DNA of 64,000 nucleotides from Methylobacter sp. S3L5C (GTDB taxonomy: Bacteria > Pseudomonadota > Gammaproteobacteria > Methylococcales > Methylomonadaceae). Both the position numbers and the translations under genes were made by a program. Position 1 is the first letter of the stretch, and each line of letters starts with the position of its first letter. Shown one piece after another: positions 1 to 8,493 of the stretch. The notes under the pieces were generated by a model, which was not told the origin of the DNA, did not search any database, and saw only the letters and a list, made by a program, of their open reading frames with translations. The stretch lies in contig NZ_CP076024.1 of assembly GCF_022788635.1 (NCBI RefSeq), positions 3,697,503 through 3,761,502 on the forward strand, read 5' to 3'.

Positions 1-1
1 T

Positions 2-1231
2 ATTGAAGCCATGCTGTCGATGACGGGACGAGTAACCATGCTGAGTTTGTCGCGTTGGACTGAAAAAGGTGGCAGCTATCGAACGGTACAACGTTTTTTA
101 AAGAAAAAATAGCGTGGTCAGCGTTACGTTGGCAACTCATAAAGCAACATACACAGGAAACTAAAGGTATATGGTTGCTGATTGGGGATGAGGTCATGGT
201 GACCAAATCAGGGAAAGAAACGCATGGCTTAGGGGTTTTTTTTCTTCGATTTATAACAAGCCATTGCCTGGGCTGTGTTTTTTAAACCTGTCCTTGTTAT
301 CTGTCGAAACGCGGACGGCTTATCCTTTAATCACCGAATAGCTGGTACGTGGCGATGTTCAAACCAGTGCGCCCAAGGCCGTTAAACCAAAAACTCGAAA
401 CCTGGCAGGCCTAAGGGCAGTGTTAACAAAAACCGGAAAGTTGTTAAACTATGGTCTTTTCAACGACAGTTGCAAGCCTGTATTAATGCGGCATTAACGC
501 TGATAGGGTTGAATTTGGGAATCGTCTACTTTGTTTACGATGGCCCACTGGGCAACAATGCTGGCCTACAAGCCGTTATACAAACGGGGCTACACTTTAT
601 TTGCAAGCTACGCCATGATTCAACGCTTTACTTGCCCTACTCGGGCAAGTATTCAGGAAAAGGTAAGCCGCGTAAATACGGTGAAAAACTAACACTGGAA
701 ACATTAACAGACGCGCATCGGAAATCGGAGGTCGTGGAAAAAGGCATTCAAACGTGTATCTATCAGGTGCACGTTTAGCACAAAAACTTTCCTGAATTGC
801 TCAATGTCGCCATCATTGTAAAGACCAACCTAAAAACAGGACGGATCGCAAAGGTGCTGTTGTTTAGTGATGACCTGACACTGGCCAGTGAAAAATTGCT
901 CAGCTACTACGCTTTGCGGTTTCAAATCGAGTTTAACTTCCGCGATGCCAAGCAATATTGAGGGTTGGAAGATTTTATGAATGTCAAAGAAACGCAAGTC
1001 AATAATGCGGCTAACTTCTCCTTGTTCATGGTCACTTTTTCACCGCTTTTATCGGCAAAAATAGAGGGAACCAACAAGGGCAGTATGCTGGATTTAAAAA
1101 CCATCTTCAGAGCCCGAAAATACACGCAGCGGATTATTAATTCGTTGGACAAAAATGATGACACATTTTTAATCGACGACCGTATCTTCCAAGCCGCAGA
1201 AATTGGCAGGATTCATGCAAGAGCGGCTTAA
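2..1231 (+). pseudogene. decayed IS4-like DDE transposase
   Basis: Transposase remnant running in from the window edge. The piece at 470-778 and the piece at 965-1231 are in the same frame and would be continuous but for two in-frame stops, TAG at 776-778 and TGA at 959-961. The upstream part needs two frame changes, one at the A-run 101-109 (TAG at 110-112) and one at the T-run around 236-243. Recognisable pieces are GDEV (first Asp), YDGPLGN (second Asp) and a C-terminal FRDAKQY/GLEDF segment typical of DDE transposases of the IS4/IS701 kind. With at least two frameshifts and two stops it cannot make a working enzyme. Family assignment is by motif recognition only. Confidence 0.75.
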
Positions 1232-1364
1232 ATTTTGGCGAAGGTATTGCATAAGGGATTCTTTTAAAATTAGCTATAAGGATTATGTTCATGTAGCAAG
1301 CTATTTTTTTATATTGGATGTGGATCCCGTCCTATTGCTTTTGTTTCATGATTCAAATTAAGCT

Positions 1365-2261
1365 TTACATCTGAAATCCCGAGACAAGCCTCTCTTCTAA
1401 TAAAGTATGCCGAATTTGCGAGGATAAGTTATCGATAAGGTTAGCCAGAAAATCCCAAAAGGCTTGCTGATCTGCAGTTTGAGTGACCAATTCGGAAGGT
1501 AAAAAACGTCGCATCTCTTTTCTAAACTCTAACGCTACCTTGGGATCTGTTTTGAGTAATGCACAACGCTTATCAAACAGATCCAAAAACTGCTGAGGAT
1601 CACTTTTATGGTCTGCTAGCTTTACTGGAATTAAGTCCATTTGTGGTTTTACACCTTGTTGATATAACCAGGTTATATCCCATAAATCGCGATTCTTAAT
1701 TCGATTGGGTCGAAGTGCAAAGGCACAAAGCTTGTCAGTAAAAATTTCTTCCCGGCTTTCAACTTGCAGAATTAAACCACTGGTACCCATCTCAACGCCA
1801 TGGGGGTTTAATAAAAGCATAGGGCGTGGTTGATAACTTGGAATAGCACACACATCAATATTGATTCTCTGAGCCGGTAGATCTTTACGCCCCGGTCGCA
1901 TTTGCACCTTCAACTTCCAGGTATCGACGTTGCCTACATCTCGAGTTGGTTCACTCACTGTAATTTCAAGACCGTATTTAGCCATCATTTTCGTTACCAA
2001 TACGTCTGCCATAGCTGTCAAACTATCCCGATCAAAGTTGACACCTCCCGTGAAATCAAGATCTTCACTGAGTCGATTAGAGCCATAACATGCACGTAAA
2101 CAAGTACCACCGATAAAGGTGAGTTGAGCCAACATGCCTGATTGACTTAACACCCGCAAAATATCGTGATGTAGCAGTTCTTTCTCGACCACCATACGCA
2201 GTGACGCTAACTCTTGCTGATTCTTTAATGCCTCATCGACCAATTGATCAAATAAGTTCAC
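1365..2261 (-). CDS. abiEii: AbiEii-type nucleotidyltransferase toxin (type IV TA)
   Basis: About 298 residues from the GTG at 2261. The sequence just upstream (CAGGGG) resembles a Shine-Dalgarno but lies too close, so the start is uncertain. The open frame continues to 2384, but those codons come from the adjacent insertion element. The N-terminal half has the AbiEii nucleotidyltransferase motif: GGTCLR followed by a LSEDLDFTGG metal-binding Asp pair. AbiEii proteins are toxins that in studied members modify tRNA or other targets with NTPs, and are countered by AbiEi without direct binding. Here the partner abiEi lies about 1.6 kb upstream, on the far side of an IS3-type element, so normal co-transcription is broken. 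The coding frame itself appears intact. Confidence 0.85.
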   Translation of the reverse strand: MNLFDQLVDEALKNQQELASLRMVVEKELLHHDILRVLSQSGMLAQLTFIGGTCLRACYGSNRLSEDLDFTGGVNFDRDSLTAMADVLVTKMMAKYGLEITVSEPTRDVGNVDTWKLKVQMRPGRKDLPAQRINIDVCAIPSYQPRPMLLLNPHGVEMGTSGLILQVESREEIFTDKLCAFALRPNRIKNRDLWDITWLYQQGVKPQMDLIPVKLADHKSDPQQFLDLFDKRCALLKTDPKVALEFRKEMRRFLPSELVTQTADQQAFWDFLANLIDNLSSQIRHTLLEERLVSGFQM

Positions 2262-2322
2262 CCCCTGCGTCAGAATAGTTGTCGCCTCAAATTTTAAGAA
2301 AAAATAAAATTTGAGATTCAAA

Positions 2323-2823
2323 ATGAAAAAATATAAAAGGTATTCAGTAGGCTTCAGAGAGCAGGCCCTGGTAAAAGTATACAATCGTGGTAATGACCAA
2401 TCAGTTCAGTCCGTCGCAAACGAATTGAATATCCATTTAACAACCTTGAAGGCTTGGATGAAACAGAAGGAACAGAACGTCAAACCTGCACCCCGGAAAT
2501 CAAAGCGTCCCGAGGATTGGAGTTCTGAAGAACGTTTTACCGCTTTACAAAAAACCTATAATTTGATCGGTGAAGACTTAAATGCCTGGTGTCGTGAACG
2601 CGGCGTTTTTATTCATCAACTGGAGCAGTGGAAAACAGATTTTTGTAGCCAGGGTGACTCAGTAGGCAAACGTGAAGAAGCGCGGATTTTACGTACATTG
2701 AAAGAAGAAAACCAAACTCTTGAGCGCGAATTATTACGTAAAGACAAGGCCTTGGCAGAGGCCGCAGCGCTGTTGGTGCTGCAAAAAAAGTTCCGTGCGC
2801 TCTTGGGGGGAGAGGTCGAATGA
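2323..2823 (+). CDS. IS3-type transposase OrfA (DNA-binding subunit)
   Basis: 166 residues from ATG 2323; an in-frame TTG at 2311 is also possible. The N-terminus (about residues 1-55) is a helix-turn-helix with the YSVGFREQALVKVY opening and an LNIHLTTLKAWMK recognition helix, as in IS3 OrfA proteins. The C-terminus (about residues 125-160) is a heptad-like coiled coil (ILRTLKEENQTLEREL) suited to multimerisation with OrfB. It is longer than the usual OrfA of about 100 residues, with a second helix-turn-helix-like stretch near residues 75-105. The stop overlaps the orfB start by 4 bp (ATGA), implying translational coupling rather than the -1 frameshift common in IS3 elements. Confidence 0.85.
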   Translation: MKKYKRYSVGFREQALVKVYNRGNDQSVQSVANELNIHLTTLKAWMKQKEQNVKPAPRKSKRPEDWSSEERFTALQKTYNLIGEDLNAWCRERGVFIHQLEQWKTDFCSQGDSVGKREEARILRTLKEENQTLERELLRKDKALAEAAALLVLQKKFRALLGGEVE

Positions 2824-3848
2824 CTCCCCACGAAGAGCGCAAGCAAGTGATTGTTTTACTGAATGAATCGGTAACAGCGGGGGCTCGCAAAGCTAAAGCC
2901 TGTGAGGTGCTGGGCCTGAGCGAACGGACCTTGCAACGCTGGCAGACCGGTGAGACGATTCACTGCGATCAACGCCCTTTGCGTGACTATCAACCGCCAC
3001 ACAAACTAACAGCAATCGAGCGCACCGAGGTGCTGACACTCGCCAATTCAGATGAATTTGGTCATCTGCCACCGAGTCAGATCGTGCCACGACTGGCCGA
3101 CCAAGGCAGCTATCTGGCGTCTGAGTCGACCTTCTATCGCATCCTGCGCGAGGAAAAACAGCTTACCCATCGGCGTAGCGAACGGCCAGTTCAAATACGC
3201 ACCAAGCCGCGCGCGGTCTGTGCTACAGCACCTAATCAACTGTACAGTTGGGACATTACTTATCTGCCATCACTGATCCGTGGACAGTTTTTCTATCTGT
3301 ATCTATTTGTTGATATTTTCAGCCGAAAGATCGTCGGTTGGCAGGTATATGAAGAAGAAAACAGCGCCTTGGCTGGCGAATTGTTACGTGATCTTTGTCA
3401 TCGTGAAGGTATACAGGCAGAACAGCTTATCCTGCATTCTGACAACGGCAGCCCAATGAAGGGATCGACTATGCTGGCGACCTTGCAACAGCTTGGTGTC
3501 ATGCCTTCGTTTAGTCGGCCATCGGTTAGCAACGATAATCCGTACTCAGAATCGCTGTTTAAGACCTTGAAATATCGTCCTAACTATCCGCTAAAGCCGT
3601 TCGCCGATGTTACGGAAGCGCGTCAGTGGGTCACAAGCTTAGTGGAATGGTACAACCATGAGCATCGTCACAGCGCTATCCGCTTTGTTACACCAGCACA
3701 ACGTCATGAAGGCTTGGACGACAAGCTTCTGGATAACCGTAAAGCCGTCTACAAAGCAGCACGTGCTAAACATCCGCAACGCTGGACTGGAAGCTCCCGT
3801 AATTGGGGAAAAATCCAGACAGTCCACCTTAACCCAGACAAGGCCTAA
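2820..3848 (+). CDS. IS3-type transposase OrfB (DDE integrase)
   Basis: 342 residues. The N-terminus is a helix-turn-helix of the HTH_21 kind (ACEVLGLSERTLQRWQ). The central rve integrase core supplies the catalytic triad: Asp in SWDITYL, Asp in LHSDNGSP, and Glu in PYSESLFKTLKY, with the expected 35-residue D-E spacing region. The C-terminal WYNHEHRHSAI motif is typical of IS3-group enzymes. The frame is intact, so the element may be autonomously active. It starts inside the orfA stop (ATGA overlap). Confidence 0.9.
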   Translation: MTPHEERKQVIVLLNESVTAGARKAKACEVLGLSERTLQRWQTGETIHCDQRPLRDYQPPHKLTAIERTEVLTLANSDEFGHLPPSQIVPRLADQGSYLASESTFYRILREEKQLTHRRSERPVQIRTKPRAVCATAPNQLYSWDITYLPSLIRGQFFYLYLFVDIFSRKIVGWQVYEEENSALAGELLRDLCHREGIQAEQLILHSDNGSPMKGSTMLATLQQLGVMPSFSRPSVSNDNPYSESLFKTLKYRPNYPLKPFADVTEARQWVTSLVEWYNHEHRHSAIRFVTPAQRHEGLDDKLLDNRKAVYKAARAKHPQRWTGSSRNWGKIQTVHLNPDKA

Positions 3849-3874
3849 ACAAAAAAATGCTATCAAGGAAGTGA

Positions 3875-4480
3875 TTATTCAGAAAACAAACCAGAGTAAG
3901 ATTTAACCGTCGATGCGACAACTACATTGACAATTACCGGTTCATTGGCAACACTCCAATCTATCAAGTCTGTACTACGATGGGTTGCCCGCATATCACG
4001 CAAGGCTTGGGGTACCTTAGCACGCCAAAGCTTGCAGCGGGTGTCATAATATATTTGATCAACGAGTTCCTGAGGCTTTTGACAGGTATGAACAAACTCA
4101 ATCGAGCCCCACCGACCACAAGAAATTACACTACTCCGTCCTGATGACATAACGGTAATTCGATTGATCGGTATTTGAGAAATAACGCCCGAATCACTAA
4201 GTACAGTTTCCAGACTAATATAATTTAAATAATCTGCACGTAATCTTGCTGCAGCATGAAACAATAAAAGTCCGCTAATGGGTGCGACTTTATCAAAAAG
4301 ATAGAGCCCTCGGCATAATCTAATCAAGTGACATTGCTTGGCGGCACGGCTTAAAAGCGTATTAAAAGCCGATTCCGTCAGATCAGGCAAAATAGCCCTC
4401 AAGTCATCAGGAGTAAAAAGATAATGCTCTGGACCGGCTAACTGAGCCAAGCTTTGCATTAAACGCCGTATAGGTTGCAT
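3875..4480 (-). CDS. abiEi: AbiEi-type antitoxin, 3' end replaced by IS sequence
   Basis: The 201-residue open frame starts at ATG 4480. The N-terminal winged-helix domain (about residues 15-75: LFTPDDLRAILPDLTESAFN through LCRGLYLF) is the AbiEi DNA-binding region used for negative autoregulation. The following domain (residues about 80-180, ending STDLIDWSVANEP) is the AbiEi C-terminal antitoxin region. About the last 16 residues are encoded by the terminal bases of the insertion element, so the native C-terminus is lost or altered. A perfect inverted repeat lies 10-48 bp upstream of the start. Whether the shortened antitoxin still works cannot be told from sequence. Confidence 0.8.
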   Translation of the reverse strand: MQPIRRLMQSLAQLAGPEHYLFTPDDLRAILPDLTESAFNTLLSRAAKQCHLIRLCRGLYLFDKVAPISGLLLFHAAARLRADYLNYISLETVLSDSGVISQIPINRITVMSSGRSSVISCGRWGSIEFVHTCQKPQELVDQIYYDTRCKLWRAKVPQALRDMRATHRSTDLIDWSVANEPVIVNVVVASTVKSYSGLFSE

Positions 4481-4489
4481 TGATTTCTA

Positions 4490-4528
4490 CTCATCACTAA
4501 ATGTCACTTAGTGTAATTTAGTGATGAG
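4490..4528 (-). promoter_or_regulatory. inverted-repeat operator upstream of abiEi
   Basis: Perfect 13-bp arms CTCATCACTAAAT (4490-4502) and ATTTAGTGATGAG (4516-4528) around a 13-bp centre that itself contains a smaller CACTTAGTG near-palindrome. It begins 10 bp upstream of the abiEi start codon. AbiEi antitoxins are known to bind inverted repeats in their own promoter, so this is the expected autoregulatory site; that function is inferred. Confidence 0.7.
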
Positions 4529-4811
4529 TTATTTTCAATGTTTTTGATTTCCATCACCTTGGTACTAACGCTATTCATGTGATATTAAAAGGTGTATGTG
4601 ACTCATGAGACGAATTGTGTGACGCTACATAAAATTCTCAAAAATTCCATAGTAAATTTTTTAATGTTGTTCGTTCATTTATGGATAGTCACATATTGTT
4701 TAAAAGAAACCTTGTTTACAACACGGGAAAGAGACAAGGAGGTTATGCGAGAATAAAAAAGCAGCATTCTGCCTTGTCTATCAACTACCATTGCATGAGC
4801 CAATACATATT

Positions 4812-4946
4812 TCAAATAATTAAGGTATGTTTAATAAAGTGCTTTACTCGCTGTACCAAGTGCTCTACCGGCTTTTTTTTGTAATGTCTCATAATATCGT
4901 CAACTTTATTAAAGACCTGATCGTGCATGTGAATTCTTTGTGGCAT
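4812..4946 (-). CDS. small basic protein gene directly downstream of lexA
   Basis: 44 codons, ATG at 4946, TGA at 4814-4812, on the lexA strand and starting 28 bp after the lexA stop. It has a very good ribosome binding site, GAGGAG, 7 bases before the ATG. The predicted protein begins MPQRIHMHDQVFNKVDDIM and is rich in His, Lys and Arg, with no membrane segment. I do not recognise the family. Its position makes it a candidate LexA-controlled gene co-transcribed with lexA, comparable in position to small SOS genes such as sulA next to lexA in Pseudomonas, but there is no sequence likeness to SulA that I can see. Coding status rests on the RBS and context. Confidence 0.5.
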   Translation of the reverse strand: MPQRIHMHDQVFNKVDDIMRHYKKKPVEHLVQRVKHFIKHTLII

Positions 4947-4974
4947 GGTTGTTCTCCTCGTTATAAGAATGTAA

Positions 4975-5601
4975 TTAATGTGATCGGTAACTGCGCATTT
5001 GCCCGACTAACACGCCCTGAATGGTAACTTGTTCGGGACGATAAGACAGCGCTGACATGTGGGCATTGCCGGGCAGCAGCAGCACTTGCTCGGCGGTCTG
5101 CTCAATGTATTTCAGGGTGGCCTCAAAGTTGTCGATCAAGGCGACTACTATCTCCCCGTTAATTGCATAGTCACGTTGCTCGATAACCACCCAGTCACCA
5201 TCAAAAATACCGGCCTCAATCATGGAGTCGCCTTTAATCTGCAACACATAGCAGGATTTATCGGTTTTCAGTGCATCCGGGACAGTCATGTAACTGATGG
5301 TTGCCAGTGCTTCAATCGGCTTACCGGCGGCGATTGATCCGACAAAAGGCAAGCCTTGCTCAGAACCGGAATCATCACCCTGCGCCTGAGCAGTCAAGCG
5401 AACACCGCCTTGTTTATTGCCGGTAAAAGGCTCTACCAGACCCGCTTTAATCAACGCCATGATGTGCTTGTACAAAGAGCCTCGCGAGGCCATGCCCAGT
5501 GCCGTACAAAGTTCATCCAGGCTGGGCGGGCGAGAAAAACTGTCGGTGTTGTCACGAAGAAAATTGAATATCTCTCGTTGTCGCCGGGTTAATACACTCA
5601 T
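4975..5601 (-). CDS. lexA: LexA SOS repressor
   Basis: 208 residues, usual LexA length. The N-terminal winged helix (residues about 1-70) has the recognition region SLDELCTALGMASRGSLYKH. The autocleavage site is Ala92-Gly93 within SIAAGKP, and the catalytic pair is Ser126 (GDSM) and Lys164 (TLKY). It represses SOS genes until RecA-stimulated self-cleavage. It is divergent from umuD across about 130 bp, so one shared regulatory region probably serves both. I could not find an E. coli-type CTG-N10-CAG box there; the recognition helix also differs from the E. coli sequence, so the operator may be of another class. Confidence 0.95.
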   Translation of the reverse strand: MSVLTRRQREIFNFLRDNTDSFSRPPSLDELCTALGMASRGSLYKHIMALIKAGLVEPFTGNKQGGVRLTAQAQGDDSGSEQGLPFVGSIAAGKPIEALATISYMTVPDALKTDKSCYVLQIKGDSMIEAGIFDGDWVVIEQRDYAINGEIVVALIDNFEATLKYIEQTAEQVLLLPGNAHMSALSYRPEQVTIQGVLVGQMRSYRSH

Positions 5602-5732
5602 AAGTGGTGGTCTCTCGATCTGCTTTAAGTTTTTGTCATTTTAGCAAAAATAAACTAGAATGCAATAAAAAGAGAACAAAAAGAAAACATAAAGATATCC
5701 TTTGCCCTTACCCCCCCCCCTACCAAGTACCT
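5602..5732. promoter_or_regulatory. divergent lexA-umuD regulatory region with C10 tract
   Basis: AT-rich 131-bp divergent spacer. It contains a small inverted repeat TTTTG-N9-CAAAA near 5633-5651 and an uninterrupted run of ten C at 5711-5720, about 12 bases before the umuD start. No consensus SOS box is evident. The C-run occupies the place where a ribosome binding site for umuD would be expected. Confidence 0.4.
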
Positions 5733-6167
5733 ATGATCATGACTTCTTTTACTGTGCTATTGCCGACGCCACGGCCTTGTGTGATGCCCTTACCCTTATT
5801 CAGCGGTAAAGTCGCCGCAGGTTTTCCCTCACCTGCCGATGATTACGTCGAGAAAAATCTGGATTTGAACGAACTGTTGGTACAAAAACCTGCGGCAACC
5901 TTCTTTGTTCGTGCGCAAGGCGAATCCATGCTCGGTGCCGGCATCCATCCCAATGATATCTTAGTCGTTGATCGTTCCCTTGAAGCCGTGCCGGGTAAAA
6001 TCGTGATTTGTGCCTTAAATGGCGAATTAACCGTTAAACGCTTGGCGCAGGATAAGGGGCAATGGCAATTGAAAGCAGAAAATCCGGCTTATGCCAATAT
6101 CGTCATTTACGATGAGCTAGACATGGTGATCTGGGGCGTAGTGACTAACGTAATTCATGCCGTATAA
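5733..6167 (+). CDS. umuD: UmuD-type SOS mutagenesis protein (Pol V accessory)
   Basis: About 144 residues from ATG 5733 (a second in-frame ATG is at 5739). It is a peptidase S24 protein: cleavage site Ala-Gly in KVAAGFPSPA, catalytic Ser in AQGESMLGAG and Lys in ELTVKRLAQ. Family members self-cleave on RecA filaments to UmuD', which joins UmuC to form the translesion polymerase Pol V. The open frame extends upstream to 5604, but the extension is low-complexity and lies in the regulatory spacer. Neither start has a clear Shine-Dalgarno; the preceding bases are a C-run. The frame is intact although umuC behind it is broken. Confidence 0.9.
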   Translation: MIMTSFTVLLPTPRPCVMPLPLFSGKVAAGFPSPADDYVEKNLDLNELLVQKPAATFFVRAQGESMLGAGIHPNDILVVDRSLEAVPGKIVICALNGELTVKRLAQDKGQWQLKAENPAYANIVIYDELDMVIWGVVTNVIHAV

Positions 6168-6175
6168 TTCAGCCA

Positions 6176-7430
6176 CTGATTGCCTTAGCTGATTGCAACA
6201 ATTATTACGTATCTTGTGAGCGTGTCTTCCAGCCTGATTTAATCGGCAAGCCGGTGGCTGTGCTCAGTAATAATGATGGTTGCGTGGTTTCCCGTAGCAA
6301 GGAAGTGAAAGACTTGGGGATAAAAATGGGGGTTCCGCTGTTCCAGATTCAGCAACTAATTAATCAACATCAGATTCAGCTGTTTTCATCACACTATTCG
6401 TTGTACGCGGACATGTCAGCGAGGGTAATGTCAATTTTAGAAGAATTTGCTCCCAGCCTGGAAGTCTATTCCATCGACGAGGCGTTTTTGGATTTAACTG
6501 GCGTTTGCCACCAAGACTCGATTGCTTACGGCCACCGAATCAAAAAAGCTGTCGTCCGTACAACCGGCATTCCCATCTGTGTTGGCATGGGGCCAATAAA
6601 AACACTGGCCAAACTGGCAAATTTCGCAGCTAAAAACCGGTGGCGTGTTGGATTTGTCAGACCCTGTGCGCCGCGAAAAACTGATGCGCATCGTGCCGGT
6701 CGGCGAAGTGTCGGGCATCGGTTCACGAACTACGGCAAAATTGAATCAACTTGGCATTTATAGTACTTGGGACTTGGCGACACAATCCAGTAAACGCATT
6801 CAAAGTCAGTTTACTATTGTGGTTGCCAGAACCGTATTGGAATTGAACGGCATTCCCTGTTTGGAACTACAAGAGATTGCCGCCAACAAACAGCAGATTG
6901 TCTGTTCTCGCAGTTTTGGTCGTCGACTGACCGAGTACAAAGAACTGTCCGCAGCCTTAGCCGAGTTTTGCAGTCGGGCCGCAGAAAAGCTTAGAAGACA
7001 ACATTCGGTGACCCGTTGCATCACGGTTTTTATCAGAACCAGTCCGTTCAATACCCAAGAACCGCAATATCAGCGTTCGGCCACTGTCAAGCTCGATACC
7101 GCCACCCAAGACACCCGCACACTGATCGCCACAGCCAACCGTTTGCTAACGGCAATTTTCAAAACCGGTTACGGCTACCAGAAATGTGGTGTTCATCTTA
7201 GTCAACTTCATTCACAATCAGCGTCTCAGCTTGAATTATTCGATTTTGTAGATAGCAACTTGCCTACGGAAAACCGTTTATTAATGGCAGCCATGGATAG
7301 TATCAACCAACGCTTTCCTAAGGCTATTTCAGTAGCTGCCACTGGCTTTGATAAATCCTGGAAGCCCAAAGCAGAGCGGGTGTCACCCCGCTATACAACC
7401 AATTGGCAAGAGTTGGTTCGCGTCAAATAG
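6176..7430 (+). pseudogene. umuC: frameshifted umuC (Y-family polymerase, Pol V catalytic subunit)
   Basis: Homology to UmuC begins with IALADCNNYYVSCERVF at about 6179, in a frame that has no ATG, GTG or TTG start after its last stop; the nearest candidate start is CTG 6176. The palm motif YSIDEAFLDL is present. At about 6630-6640 the frame changes: the first frame reads FAAKNRWRVGF, while the expected continuation VLDLSDPVRREKL lies in another frame, running to 7430. The shift sits at a short A-run. The C-terminal DUF4113-like tail (LLMAAMDSINQRFPKAISVA) is intact. Either the gene is inactivated or the sequence has an indel error. Confidence 0.8.
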
Positions 7431-7773
7431 AAAAAGACAATTTCCAAAGAATGGTTCTTAATATTTAAACGCTTACCACATATATAAGTAGCTTATAAAA
7501 CCATTGCATCCAAACGAATGGCCTGGTTTAGGCCATAAACACTGACAAATTTTAGAAAGAATATACCGGTCAACAGTGACTAAAATTATGTCATTGCAAC
7601 CGATTGGGCTTTACTGGTAATCTGGCCGCTCTGGTTAATCTGGTTGGGCATTGAGAGCCATAGCCAAGTTGATAAATGAACCTTGGCATTCTCGGTTGAC
7701 TAGCTTTTTTAACTATCTATATGTATAGCTAAACATCGCACAGTTTTATTAAAAACACTATGGGAGACAAAAA
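7431..7773. other. 343-bp gap with one hairpin
   Basis: No gene seen. A perfect 7-bp hairpin, ATGGCCT (7518-7524) and AGGCCAT (7530-7536), lies about 90 bp after umuC. It lacks a following T-run, so it is at best a weak terminator. Confidence 0.4.
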
Positions 7774-8310
7774 ATGAACAAGATAATTACAAAAATTTTG
7801 GGGTTGTTCGTGCTGGTTTTTTTAACCGCGTGTGTTACGACAACAAGCAGTTATAACGCCTTGCAACAGCAATACGATCAATTGGAAGAGGCTTTTAGTG
7901 CTGATCAGGCAAAGATTGTTCTGCTTGAGGGCGAGCTAAAAGTTACACTATTGGATAATCTTCTGTTTCCGGAAGGAGGATATAAACTAAGTACCTTTGC
8001 CCAGTCAGTTCTTGTCAAATTGGTACCCACCTTGTCGGGTTTGCATCAAACCAAGGTTGTGATTGCCGGATATACCGACAATATTCCAATCGGAGGACAC
8101 CTTAAGCGTCAGGGTATCGTCTCGAATCTCGATTTGTCATCCAAACGCGCGGATGAAGTGGTTGATTTTTTGCTCAAGAAGGGAGTCGATCCCACTATTA
8201 TCTCGGCACAAGGCTTTGGTGAAAATAATCCTGTTGCCAGCAATGACACGGCTGATGGCAGAGCGCAGAATCGCCGTATTGAGGTCACTTTAGTGGGGCC
8301 AGGTAATTAA
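7774..8310 (+). CDS. OmpA/MotB-domain lipoprotein
   Basis: 178 residues. A lipoprotein signal ends in LTAC with lipidated Cys20, so it is probably anchored in the outer membrane. A short coiled coil (about residues 27-55, YNALQQQYDQLEEAF) leads into an OmpA C-terminal peptidoglycan-binding domain (about 60-175). The domain has the conserved sequence SSKRADEVVDFLLKKGVD followed by GFGENNP and GRAQNRRIEV, where the Asp/Arg residues bind diaminopimelate. A good context is GGGAGAC upstream of the ATG. It resembles Pal/YiaD-type stalk proteins that tie outer membrane to cell wall; it stands alone here. Confidence 0.88.
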   Translation: MNKIITKILGLFVLVFLTACVTTTSSYNALQQQYDQLEEAFSADQAKIVLLEGELKVTLLDNLLFPEGGYKLSTFAQSVLVKLVPTLSGLHQTKVVIAGYTDNIPIGGHLKRQGIVSNLDLSSKRADEVVDFLLKKGVDPTIISAQGFGENNPVASNDTADGRAQNRRIEVTLVGPGN

Positions 8311-8493
8311 TGACTGCCCCTCAGGTATGAAGTAAAGCCACTGCAAGGTGGCTTTGCAATGCCTCGTATCATTTTAATTATGAGTATCGACAATCAGCAG
8401 ATAACCCTTAACAAAAGTATCCATACATTACGTAGTCAGTGATTGGTATGCTATATTTCCGGCCAGAATCTTTAGAATCCACGCAGCGAATGA

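Larger units (their letters stand above)
2276..3924. mobile_element. IS3-type insertion sequence between abiEi and abiEii
   Basis: About 1.65 kb, carrying overlapping transposase genes orfA and orfB on the plus strand. The ends show a short inverted repeat: TAGTTGTCGC at 2276-2285 and its complement GCGACAACTA at 3915-3924, with further loose similarity inside. The element separates abiEi from abiEii, two genes normally adjacent, and both flanking frames run into it. I could not find a clear target-site duplication, so the exact boundaries may be off by a few bases. Confidence 0.75.

Noticed and set aside
61-260. Programmed frameshifting in the transposase at A9 and T8
   Set aside because: Additional in-frame stops at 776-778 and 959-961 show general decay.
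2311-2384. Extended N-terminus of the AbiEii frame into the IS
   Set aside because: Codons above 2261 are IS end sequence, and known AbiEii proteins start near FDQLVDEAL.
5602-5732. LexA operator between lexA and umuD
   Set aside because: No CTG-N10-CAG palindrome; TTAG/CTAG and GAAC-like words are too weak to call.
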